Source: Coriobacteriia bacterium (GTDB lineage: Bacteria; Actinomycetota; Coriobacteriia; WRKU01; WQUG01). Taken from it: a stretch of DNA of 9,717 nt. The notes beneath the pieces were generated by a model. The model was not told where the DNA came from. It was given only the letters and a program-made list of their open reading frames with translations, and did not search any database. The DNA is taken from assembly GCA_009785705.1 (NCBI GenBank), contig WQVS01000050.1, positions 1 to 9,717 of the forward strand. Direction: 5' to 3'. The position numbers were made by a program, and so were the translations under genes. Within the stretch, counting starts at the first letter, position 1, and every line of letters starts with the position of its first letter. Shown here piece by piece: positions 1 through 6,678 of this stretch.

Positions 1-696
1 CTCAGCAGCAGCCTTAGCAGCCTCTTTTGCAGCTGATGCCGCTTCTGCCTTGTCTTCATTTTCTTTATTGATGCGCTCTAGTACTTCAGGCGCAAAAGTT
101 GCGATTGTCTCTGCCTTCTTGCGTAAATCGCCTCGCGCATGTTCTGCATCAAAGGCAAATAGTTCTACGGCAGATTCTTTGACAGCCGTATCTGCACGCC
201 CTGCCAACATGGCAATAAGCTCATTCATCATTGCCATAAATTCGGGGTCTCCGTGGAAAGAGCGCAGTGCCATAGAAAGATCAGGCCAAACTTTAACAGA
301 ACGGGCTGGACCTGTTGCACCATAACGCGCTAAAACGCGAAAGGCATAAAGGCGCACCGTTCCGGAATCTTCATCATAAAGAGAGTCCTGCAGTGGCTCA
401 TAGGCATCCGTTACTATTTTAGAATCCAGATTTGCCAATTCCCCAATGATTTCAATCATACTGTAGCGCGTCAAAGATTCTGGTCTATTAAGCGCATCAA
501 CGATGTCATCGGCATGGTCTTGCAGTAAGGCAACATCAGCTCGCATCAATTCCGTTAATACCTGTGCCGTATATTCACGCATGGCACGGGATTGATGACC
601 CAGAGATTCTGCTAGCTCCTTACGCGTTTTTGCGCACTCACTAGCAGTTTGAACTGTTTCTTCTATAGGATTTTCAAGGGTGAAGCTCTGCTCCAT
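1..696 (-). CDS. Helical (HEAT-like) repeat protein, partial at its C-terminal end
   Basis: No catalytic motif is visible and I cannot name a family member. The frame opens with ATG at 694-696 and stays open for 232 codons to the left edge, so the C-terminus is missing. Residues about 34-185 are a chain of amphipathic helices in pairs (for example RAMREYTAQVLTEL, RYSMIEIIGELANL, VRLYAFRVLARYG) with the hydrophobic spacing typical of HEAT or ARM-type solenoids. From about residue 208 the protein becomes a charged Ala/Glu/Lys helix (KAEAASAAKEAAKAAAE), likely a coiled coil or extended helix. There is no signal peptide or membrane segment, so it is probably cytosolic. Its start lies 11 nt after the stop of the dehydratase small subunit. 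GAAGGA lies inside the end of that gene with a long 14-nt spacer, so the two are probably co-transcribed. A protein-binding scaffold role is inferred from fold type only. The frame is certain; the repeat assignment is moderate. Confidence 0.75.
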   Translation of the reverse strand, partial: MEQSFTLENPIEETVQTASECAKTRKELAESLGHQSRAMREYTAQVLTELMRADVALLQDHADDIVDALNRPESLTRYSMIEIIGELANLDSKIVTDAYEPLQDSLYDEDSGTVRLYAFRVLARYGATGPARSVKVWPDLSMALRSFHGDPEFMAMMNELIAMLAGRADTAVKESAVELFAFDAEHARGDLRKKAETIATFAPEVLERINKENEDKAEAASAAKEAAKAAAE

Positions 697-697
697 A

Positions 698-711
698 ATA
701 ATTATAATTAT
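698..711. repeat. Perfect 14-bp AT palindrome between small subunit and repeat-protein gene
   Basis: ATAATTATAATTAT equals its own reverse complement. It spans the junction of the dehydratase small-subunit stop codon and the start of the next gene, and sits between that gene's Shine-Dalgarno-like GAAGGA and its ATG. It may be chance in an AT-rich spacer. If folded it would shorten the effective distance between ribosome site and start codon. Confidence 0.5.
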
Positions 712-1217
712 CCTTCTAAGTTGAAGTTTCCATTGTTTTTGCGTAGGTGAGCTACCAACCCGCCATCATTAAGAAGGCGCGCCATTACAGGAGGCAGCGG
801 AGCAAACTCAAGTTCTGTGCCCTTGCTCACATTTCGCACGACTCCACCCTCTAGGTCTAGCTCTAGCTCATCACCTTCGTCAATTTGGTCGGTATCTAAT
901 GTCACTACTGGCAAGCCTGTATTAATTGCGTTGCGAAAGAAGATACGTGCAAAGCTTTTAGCAATGACGGCCTTTGTATTGCTGTTAATCAACACCAAAG
1001 GTGCCTGCTCGCGGCTTGACCCACAGCCAAAATTTGTACCTGCTATAAGGAAGCCACCATTGGGGCTGACCTTGTTGTAATAGTCAGGATCAAGCTCCTC
1101 CATGGCATGCACGGCCATTTCCTGCATGTCATTAGACTTGAACTTGTACTTACCGCTAATAATGTAATCGGTGTTGATATCATCACCGTATTTAAATGCT
1201 TTTGCCTTCAAGGACAT
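708..1217 (-). CDS. leuD: Aconitase-family dehydratase small subunit (3-isopropylmalate dehydratase / homoaconitase type)
   Basis: Small (swivel) subunit of the two-subunit hydro-lyase that isomerises 2-isopropylmalate to 3-isopropylmalate, or homocitrate to homoisocitrate. At 169 residues it matches the short archaeal-type LeuD/HacB family rather than the roughly 200-residue enterobacterial form. Visible motifs are GDDINTDYII (11-20), the substrate-specificity loop after it (YKFK, 24-27), and FGCGSSREQA (63-72), which carries the Ser-Ser-Arg active-site triplet of aconitases. SFARIFFRNAINTGLP (88-103) is also conserved. I chose ATG at 1215-1217. It follows the large-subunit stop by 1 nt, has GGTG about 6 nt upstream, and begins where family members begin. 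An in-frame ATG at 1262 would add 15 unrelated residues and overlap the large subunit. The family is certain. The substrate is not, because the loop matches neither YLRT (homoaconitase) nor YLVY (isopropylmalate), as I recall them from Methanocaldococcus. Confidence 0.93.
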   Translation of the reverse strand: MSLKAKAFKYGDDINTDYIISGKYKFKSNDMQEMAVHAMEELDPDYYNKVSPNGGFLIAGTNFGCGSSREQAPLVLINSNTKAVIAKSFARIFFRNAINTGLPVVTLDTDQIDEGDELELDLEGGVVRNVSKGTELEFAPLPPVMARLLNDGGLVAHLRKNNGNFNLEG

Positions 1218-1218
1218 A

Positions 1219-2505
1219 TTATTCACCACACCAATCACAGCACTCAAGGTTACGAGGGTCAACGATTTTACCTGCTAGCACACTTGCTGCAACTACTGCA
1301 GGACTTGCCAGATAAATGAACGCATTACTATTGCCCATGCGTCCTTTAAAGTTACGATTCGCAGTAGAAATAACGTTCTCGCCGTCACTGGGAACTCCGT
1401 TATGTGTTCCGACGCAAGGGCCACAACCAGGGGTCACCACACAGGCACCTGCTGTTACCAGAGTCTGGATGTAACCAGCCTCCATTGCATCTAGATAAAC
1501 CTGCTTCGAAGCAGGCGCTACGATAAAGCGTACATCAGGGTCAATGGTCTTGCCTTCAAGAATCTTTGCAGCAACAGCCAAATCTTCCAGTCTGCCGTTA
1601 GTGCAGGTACCTAGTACACCCTGTTGAATAGGCAGGTCGACCACTTCGTCAATATCGCAAACATTGTCCACAGTGTGTGGCTTTGCAATTTGTGGCACAA
1701 GTTTTGTTGCATCAATTTCAACTATCTTAATGTAGCTAGCATCAGGGTCTGGGTTCGCAGGACGTGGCTCTTTGTCAGAATGCGCACGACACCAGTCAAT
1801 AACCTTTTGGTCAGCTGCCATTAGCCCCGCTTTTGCGCCTAGCTCAATGGCCATATTGCTAATGGTCATACGTGCATCAATGCTCAGTGCATCAATAGTG
1901 CTGCCGCAGAATTCCAGTGCCATATAGTTTGCACCATCAGCACCCAAAATCCCTGCTAGGTGCAAGATAATATCTTTAGAATATATGCCTTTTGGCAACT
2001 CGCCCTCTACAACCACTTTAATGGTTTCGGGAACCTTGAACCAAAGCTTGCCTGAAGCCATAGCTGCCGCACCATCAGTGCTGCCAACACCTGTAGAGAA
2101 GACGTTAATCGCACCATAAGTACAAGTATGACTATCGCAGCCAATCGCCAGATCACCCGCTACAACATGTCCCTGTTCAGGAACAAGCTGATGACACACG
2201 CCAGCACCCACATCATAAATGATTGAGCCTGTCTTTTTACCAAAGTCGCGCATCATGGTGTGCAGGGCACTTACTCCCTCAAGAGGTGAAGGAGCAGAAT
2301 GATCCATCACCAAAGCAACCTTTGATGGGTCAAAAACTTGGTCTACACCCATGGCTTCAAGCGCACGGATGGCAAGTGGTGAGGTACCATCTTGTGCCAT
2401 AACAAAATCGACATCAGCGATAACAATATCGCCTGCGCTGACCTCACGATCAGCCCCACCATCGACATGCATTGCAAATATTTTTTCAGCTATTGTCTTA
2501 CCCAT
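1219..2505 (-). CDS. leuC: Aconitase-family dehydratase large subunit (3-isopropylmalate dehydratase / homoaconitase type)
   Basis: Catalytic [4Fe-4S] subunit that pairs with the small subunit encoded next door. The 428 residues fit the archaeal-type LeuC/HacA group (about 420), which is shorter than enterobacterial LeuC. Cluster ligands are C301 in GTCTNGR and C361/C364 in PGCGPCVGTHNG. Other family motifs are MDHSAPSP (67-74), VCHQLVPEQG (103-112), GDLAIGCDSHTCTYGA (117-132) and TANRNFKGRMGN (381-392). The start ATG is 4 nt after the upstream synthase stop, with AGAAGG about 12 nt before it. The C-terminus carries a short tail after the usual end of the family, NLECCDWCGE, with three cysteines (422, 423, 426); its role is unknown. 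The enzyme is cytosolic and expected to be oxygen sensitive. The family is certain; the choice between isopropylmalate and homocitrate-type substrates is open. Confidence 0.94.
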   Translation of the reverse strand: MGKTIAEKIFAMHVDGGADREVSAGDIVIADVDFVMAQDGTSPLAIRALEAMGVDQVFDPSKVALVMDHSAPSPLEGVSALHTMMRDFGKKTGSIIYDVGAGVCHQLVPEQGHVVAGDLAIGCDSHTCTYGAINVFSTGVGSTDGAAAMASGKLWFKVPETIKVVVEGELPKGIYSKDIILHLAGILGADGANYMALEFCGSTIDALSIDARMTISNMAIELGAKAGLMAADQKVIDWCRAHSDKEPRPANPDPDASYIKIVEIDATKLVPQIAKPHTVDNVCDIDEVVDLPIQQGVLGTCTNGRLEDLAVAAKILEGKTIDPDVRFIVAPASKQVYLDAMEAGYIQTLVTAGACVVTPGCGPCVGTHNGVPSDGENVISTANRNFKGRMGNSNAFIYLASPAVVAASVLAGKIVDPRNLECCDWCGE

Positions 2506-2509
2506 GTAC

Positions 2510-3727
2510 TTAGTTGCCTTCTTTCTTGCTCATGTAGTCATCATGCATCTTGCAAAGCTCAAGGTCAGTCAAAGCACGCTTCAGCCTGCTTGACTTAGCA
2601 CGAACCAAAGCAAGAATCGCTACCGCATCTTCACGCGTCACTTCAACGCCGCGTTCTGCCATCTTAGAAACAATCGTCGCGCCCCCTGAATGCTTGCCTA
2701 CAACGATGTGGCGCTCTAGACCAACCTCTTCTGGAGGGAATACTTCATAGGTCTTAGGATTCTTGATAACACCGTCAGCATGAATGCCTGACTCGTGACT
2801 GAACATGCTCTTGCCCACAACAGGCATAGACGGATACAGTTCACGACCTGCGGCGCGCATGACGTAGTCAGTAAGTTCAAAGAGCTTTGTTGTGTCGATT
2901 CTAACTTCTTGACCCTCTAGATACTTAAGGGCTGTAGCAGTCTGTTCTAGTGAAGCGTTTCCTGCACGCTCACCCAGGCCGCCTACCGTTACGTTTACCC
3001 AAGTAGCACCAGCATGAATGCCTGCGATTGCATTAGCTGTTGCTAGCCCGAAGTCATTGTGCGTATGCATTTCAATCTCAAGACCCGTCTCTTCACGTAA
3101 AGTCTTTACCGCTGAATACATACGGAAGGGCTCCATAAGGCCAATCGTATCGCAGAAGCGCAATCTATCCGCGCCTTCTGCAGCAGCAGCTTTTGCAAAC
3201 TCAACCAAGAAATCAATCCCAGTTCTCGAAGCATCTTCTGCATTAACAGATACATAAACACCGTTTTCCTTTGCAAAGGCAACACTCTTGCGAATAGTGT
3301 CAAGTACCCATGCGCGGTCCTTGAAGAGCTTTGTCTGGATATGAATATCACTGGTTGCCAGCGATATCGCCACCGCATCAACACCACAGTCAATAGAAGT
3401 TTTAATAGCTTTTACATTCGCACGATTCCATCCCAGCACAGATGCGTTTAGACCAGCGCTTGCAATTCGAGTGATGGTCTCAATCTCGCTGCCCCCCATT
3501 TCAGGAATACCAGCCTCGATTTGATCAATACCAATTTCATCAAGCATAAGCGCAATGTTGAATTTTTCCTCGTCGCTAAATACAATCCCTGCAGTCTGTT
3601 CACCATCGCGCAGTGTCGTATCATCTAGCTTTACGCGCTCTTTACCCATAAGTGAATCTATGGGCAGTTCACAAGTATGAGTCGTGGTCTCTGCTGTGAA
3701 GTCATCAGTAATGCGAATTGCTGTCAT
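2510..3727 (-). CDS. NifV-type homocitrate synthase / 2-isopropylmalate synthase family protein
   Basis: Condenses acetyl-CoA with a 2-oxoacid: 2-oxoglutarate to homocitrate if it is a true NifV, 2-oxoisovalerate to 2-isopropylmalate if it serves leucine synthesis. The TIM-barrel carries DTTLRDGEQTAG (36-47) with the catalytic Arg40 and metal-binding Asp41, IEAGIPEMGG (70-79), SVNAEDASRT (160-169), metal ligands His221 and His223 in EMHTHNDFG, and GLGERAGN (250-257). The C-terminal helical part has SHESGIHADG (310-319) and GKHSG (344-348). DGEQTAG and the whole pattern resemble NifV more than LeuA, where DGEQSPG is usual. At 405 residues it lacks the roughly 120-residue leucine-binding LeuA dimer domain, so classical leucine feedback is not expected. 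The ATG has AGGGGG 5 nt upstream (3733-3738). It is first in the operon with the two dehydratase subunits and no nif gene is in view. The family is certain; the substrate is unresolved. Confidence 0.9.
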   Translation of the reverse strand: MTAIRITDDFTAETTTHTCELPIDSLMGKERVKLDDTTLRDGEQTAGIVFSDEEKFNIALMLDEIGIDQIEAGIPEMGGSEIETITRIASAGLNASVLGWNRANVKAIKTSIDCGVDAVAISLATSDIHIQTKLFKDRAWVLDTIRKSVAFAKENGVYVSVNAEDASRTGIDFLVEFAKAAAAEGADRLRFCDTIGLMEPFRMYSAVKTLREETGLEIEMHTHNDFGLATANAIAGIHAGATWVNVTVGGLGERAGNASLEQTATALKYLEGQEVRIDTTKLFELTDYVMRAAGRELYPSMPVVGKSMFSHESGIHADGVIKNPKTYEVFPPEEVGLERHIVVGKHSGGATIVSKMAERGVEVTREDAVAILALVRAKSSRLKRALTDLELCKMHDDYMSKKEGN

Positions 3728-3732
3728 AAAAA

Positions 3733-3738
3733 CCCCCT
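3733..3738 (-). promoter_or_regulatory. Ribosome binding site of the synthase gene
   Basis: On the minus strand AGGGGG precedes the ATG (3725-3727) by five T residues. It supports this ATG over the internal in-frame Met27, which lacks a comparable site. The 5-nt spacer is at the short end of normal. Confidence 0.6.
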
Positions 3739-3848
3739 ACTTTCTGAGCCTTGTTCGACGCCCTATCAACATTGCCCTACAATACTGAAAGAGGCAAACT
3801 TTTCATATAAAAAATTTGAAGAACTAAAATAATGTAAGCGTACCCGCG

Positions 3849-3866
3849 AGTGGCCTAAGGCTCACT
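3849..3866 (-). promoter_or_regulatory. Small hairpin in the synthase leader
   Basis: On the minus strand AGTG-A-GCC-TTA-GGC-CACT pairs 4+3 bp around one bulged A and a 3-nt loop. It lies about 120 nt before the synthase ATG, inside the predicted leader. It has no following U-run, so it is not an intrinsic terminator. It could be an operator half-site pair or a leader structure. A chance origin is quite possible. Confidence 0.3.
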
Positions 3867-3929
3867 ATAGAAAACACAATGGGCACAAAGCTGAATGTTT
3901 CAAGTCTCACAGCATTAGACTAGCTAACC

Positions 3930-3938
3930 ATTCTACCA
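3930..3938 (-). promoter_or_regulatory. Predicted extended -10 promoter of the synthase operon
   Basis: The minus strand reads TGGTAGAAT here: TAGAAT (one mismatch to TATAAT) preceded by the TGN extension. The hexamer 17 nt upstream (CGTTCC) is a poor -35, as extended -10 promoters allow. Transcription would begin near 3923 and leave a leader of about 195 nt. The plus-strand promoter of hypF has the same 9 nt. Confidence 0.45.
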
Positions 3939-4016
3939 TAAGCCCAATAATCGGAACGAATACTTGTGTCAGTTTCCGAACGGACTACAGAGCCATCGTG
4001 AACAATGCACCTGCGC

Positions 4017-4025
4017 TGGTAGAAT
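4017..4025 (+). promoter_or_regulatory. Predicted extended -10 promoter of hypF
   Basis: TGGTAGAAT (TGN plus TAGAAT) lies 58 nt before the hypF ATG. A weak -35-like GTGAAC (3998-4003) sits 16 nt upstream of the hexamer. Transcription would begin near 4032, giving a leader of about 50 nt that contains the GGAAGG ribosome site. Confidence 0.45.
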
Positions 4026-4067
4026 AAGCTTAACGCGAATCATTAAGACCTCTATCAAGACTACATT

Positions 4068-4073
4068 GGAAGG
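4068..4073 (+). promoter_or_regulatory. Ribosome binding site that sets the hypF start
   Basis: GGAAGG lies 10 nt before the ATG at 4084-4086. It selects this start over an upstream in-frame TTG at 3964, which would prepend 40 residues with no family resemblance and would start before the predicted promoter. Confidence 0.75.
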
Positions 4074-4083
4074 CATTTATACT

Positions 4084-6678
4084 ATGAAGGCTCTAAAACT
4101 ACACGTTACGGGAGTGGTCCAAGGGGTTGGCTTTAGGCCTTACGTCTATAAACTAGCAGGTGAACTGTCACTACAAGGCTGGGTGCTTAACGCCAGTGAT
4201 GGCGTACATATCTGTGTTGAGGGCAGTGATGCCCTAGCAGATTCCTTTCCCCAGATACTTGAGGCAGGTGCTGCCAAGGAAGTGCCCGCCGCAAGCATCG
4301 AATCTGTGTCGATTCGTAGCGTCCCTGTTAGCAATTTTTCTAACTTCGAGATTCGCCCCTCTGTCGTTGACGTGAACGAACGAACCTTTATCTCCCCTGA
4401 TGTAGCAAGCTGCCCGTCCTGTACAGAGGAACTGTACTCACAAGACGACCGTCGCTATCGCTATCCCTTCACAAACTGCACCGACTGCGGTCCGCGCTTT
4501 ACCATCATCGAAGACACTCCCTACGACCGTCCCAAAACAACAATGCAGGCCTTCACCTTATGTGCGCAGTGCAAGGCAGAATACAACGATCCAACAAATC
4601 GACGCTTCCACGCACAGCCCAATGCTTGCTTTGCCTGCGGTCCCAGACTGTACTTCAACCGTCCTTCATCAGACGGCAGCGATAATAACAGCCCTACAGA
4701 CAAGGCTCATGATCACTGGGAATGGTCTCCCGATGAGGAGCTTATCCAACTGGCCAATACTCCTAAAGATGTAGAATCTGAGCGCGCACGATCAAACTCT
4801 ATCTTGCTCGAGGCGTCTGAAGTGCTTACCCAGGGACAAATCCTTGCACTGAAAGGCTTGGGAGGATTCCAGTTGGCCTGCAATGCCCAAAGTGAGATGG
4901 CCGTATCGCGCCTGCGTGACCGCAAGGCTCGCTGGGGCAAGCCTCTCGCAGTCATGTTTGCCAATATCGAACAGGCTGCACGCTACGTTCACATAGACGC
5001 TGCAGAGCGCGTCGTGCTAGAGGGCAGTGTACGCCCCATCGTGCTATGCAAGCGGCGTGATGTTCCCCTAGGCGCACCAGAGCTAGCCCTTTCCGTGGCT
5101 CCCGATCTGCGTGAAATTGGGGTTATGTTGCCCTATACTCCCTTACATCATTTACTGCTGGAAGAATTCTATGGCCCTGTCATTATGACCAGCGGCAACA
5201 TCAGCGGCGCCCCCATAGTTTGTGACAACAGTTCTGCGCTTGAGCAATTGGCAAGAATCGCAGATGCCTTCTTGCTGCACGACCGTCCTATTGCAGGACG
5301 CTATGACGACAGTGTTGTGCGCATTATTGATGGTCGAACTCAGATGGTAAGGCGCGCAAGAGGTTATGCTCCTATGCCGATTCGCCTTGCAGGAGGAACC
5401 AGCCATTCTACAGGAACGGAATCAAGACTAGGAACGCTGCCAGAAGCAGGCTCAAATCTTGCTGCTAATGCTAGCTCAAAAAAGGTCCCAGCCATACTGG
5501 CTGTAGGGCCAGAACAAAAAAATACCTTCACTTTGATAGATACTGCCAGTACACATGAAGACACCTATGCTTTTACCTCGCAACATATTGGTGACCTTGA
5601 AAACAGTGAAACTCTCACTGCCTTTGAGGAAACTATCGCGCAGTACAGACGACTCTTCAAAATTTCTCCGCAAGTGATTGCACATGACTTGCACCCAGAA
5701 TATCTGTCAACGAAGTGGGCCAAGGTTCAAGAAGAACAGACTGCAGGCAGCAATAAACCCTTGCGCTTAATCGGTGTTCAGCATCATCATGCGCATGTAG
5801 TGGCCGCAGCTGCAGAGCACGGAGTAAACGAGCCTGTCATTGGCATCGCCTTTGATGGCACAGGCTATGGAAGTGACGGTAGTATCTGGGGCGGAGAAAT
5901 CCTCATTACAGGTGCCTCTCATCCCAGCTTTGAGCGCTTCGCCCACCTGCGTCCCTTTGCCCTGCCAGGGGGGGCAGGTGCCATCAAGCGTCCCATCCGT
6001 ACACTCTACGCACTTCTAGATGACTACAAGTTAAGAGAGCATCCCGCTGTCGCATCCATTGAGCGCAGACTAGAAGAACATGAAGGTGCAACCGTACTTG
6101 CAATGGCAGAAAAAGGCCTCAATACTCCCATGACAACGTCAATGGGTCGCCTTTTTGATGCTGTGGCAGCCCTACTAGGAATATGCGACGATGCATCCTT
6201 TGAGGGTTCTCCTGCCATGATGCTTGAGGCAGTCAGTAGCGCACTGGATGCGAAGCCTACTCCCCCACGCTACAGATTTGCTATGCGCCCTGCGCCAATA
6301 TCTGAATCAGCGACTGCAGGCGTAGACGTAATAATCGACCCAGAACCCGTGATTCGCGCCCTACTCGACGACATGGAAGCTATGGAAGACCCAGAAAGTG
6401 AACTAACGACAGCAGAGCTAGCTCGCCGCTTTCATGATGCGGTAGTCACCATGATTGGAGACATTAGCACAAAGGCGGCTCGTCAACGTGACTTAGATAC
6501 CGTAGCCCTAGCAGGAGGCGTCTTCATGAATCGCCTTGTCATGTCAGGGGCCCGAAGCATACTAGAAAACAAAGGTCTTCGAGTGATAGCCCCTGAACAA
6601 CTACCCGTAAATGATGGAAGTATTAGCTTTGGACAAAGTGTAATAGCAAGAAATATACTGGCGATTGAGGAAATGTAA
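4084..6678 (+). CDS. hypF: Carbamoyltransferase HypF, [NiFe] hydrogenase maturation
   Basis: Uses carbamoyl phosphate and ATP to make carbamoyl-adenylate and passes the carbamoyl group to the C-terminal Cys of HypE, which dehydrates it to the CN ligands of the [NiFe] centre. All four parts are visible: an acylphosphatase domain (1-90; VQGVGFRPY with Arg18, then Asn36); a double zinc finger with eight Cys at 110, 113, 132, 135, 160, 163, 182, 185, which is exactly CX2CX18CX2CX24CX2CX18CX2C; a YrdC-like domain (about 245-435; KGLGGFQLAC, KPLAVM, LPYTPLHHLLL, MTSGNISG, RRARGYAP); and a Kae1-like domain (about 468-864; VQHHHAH 565-571, FDGTGYGSDG, TSMGRLFDAVAALLG, GGVFMNRL). The 864 residues exceed the usual roughly 750. 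Extra low-complexity segments at about 191-240, 436-466 and 730-775 explain this, and no key residue is lost. No other hyp or hydrogenase gene is in the window. The cytosolic assignment is secure. Confidence 0.97.
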   Translation: MKALKLHVTGVVQGVGFRPYVYKLAGELSLQGWVLNASDGVHICVEGSDALADSFPQILEAGAAKEVPAASIESVSIRSVPVSNFSNFEIRPSVVDVNERTFISPDVASCPSCTEELYSQDDRRYRYPFTNCTDCGPRFTIIEDTPYDRPKTTMQAFTLCAQCKAEYNDPTNRRFHAQPNACFACGPRLYFNRPSSDGSDNNSPTDKAHDHWEWSPDEELIQLANTPKDVESERARSNSILLEASEVLTQGQILALKGLGGFQLACNAQSEMAVSRLRDRKARWGKPLAVMFANIEQAARYVHIDAAERVVLEGSVRPIVLCKRRDVPLGAPELALSVAPDLREIGVMLPYTPLHHLLLEEFYGPVIMTSGNISGAPIVCDNSSALEQLARIADAFLLHDRPIAGRYDDSVVRIIDGRTQMVRRARGYAPMPIRLAGGTSHSTGTESRLGTLPEAGSNLAANASSKKVPAILAVGPEQKNTFTLIDTASTHEDTYAFTSQHIGDLENSETLTAFEETIAQYRRLFKISPQVIAHDLHPEYLSTKWAKVQEEQTAGSNKPLRLIGVQHHHAHVVAAAAEHGVNEPVIGIAFDGTGYGSDGSIWGGEILITGASHPSFERFAHLRPFALPGGAGAIKRPIRTLYALLDDYKLREHPAVASIERRLEEHEGATVLAMAEKGLNTPMTTSMGRLFDAVAALLGICDDASFEGSPAMMLEAVSSALDAKPTPPRYRFAMRPAPISESATAGVDVIIDPEPVIRALLDDMEAMEDPESELTTAELARRFHDAVVTMIGDISTKAARQRDLDTVALAGGVFMNRLVMSGARSILENKGLRVIAPEQLPVNDGSISFGQSVIARNILAIEEM

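Larger units (their letters stand above)
3728..4083. other. Divergent intergenic control region, no gene seen
   Basis: This 356-bp stretch separates the synthase operon (minus) from hypF (plus). I see no convincing gene in it. It holds two outward extended -10 elements, roughly 195 nt of leader before the synthase ATG, an AT-rich 19-bp inverted repeat (3802-3820; TTCATAT / ATTTGAA with one mismatch), a GC-containing hairpin (3849-3866) and a 6-bp inverted repeat TCGGAA/TTCCGA (3951-3956 and 3974-3979) between the promoters. I found no T-box signature, no Leu-run leader peptide and no clear terminator upstream of the synthase gene. Confidence 0.6.

Noticed and set aside
50..325. Open frame of 91 codons on the plus strand
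   Set aside because: It lies wholly opposite the helical-repeat gene, whose translation is coherent over 232 codons.
1218..1262. Longer start for the dehydratase small subunit at ATG 1260-1262
   Set aside because: It would overlap the large subunit by 44 nt and add 15 residues unlike the family, while ATG 1215-1217 has a ribosome site and the normal N-terminus.
3838..3850. T-box-like GTACCCGCG string
   Set aside because: It carries an extra C compared with the T-box core GGTACCGCG, lies on the strand pointing away from the synthase gene, and no specifier stem or terminator was seen.
3836..3889. Possible leader peptide on the minus strand (GTG start, VFSIVSLRPLAGTLTLF)
   Set aside because: Only 4 of 17 residues are Leu with no run, there is no ribosome site before the GTG, and no terminator/antiterminator pair follows.
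3964..4083. Upstream TTG start giving HypF 40 extra residues
   Set aside because: The extra residues match nothing in HypF, the TTG lies before the predicted promoter, and ATG 4084 has GGAAGG at proper spacing.
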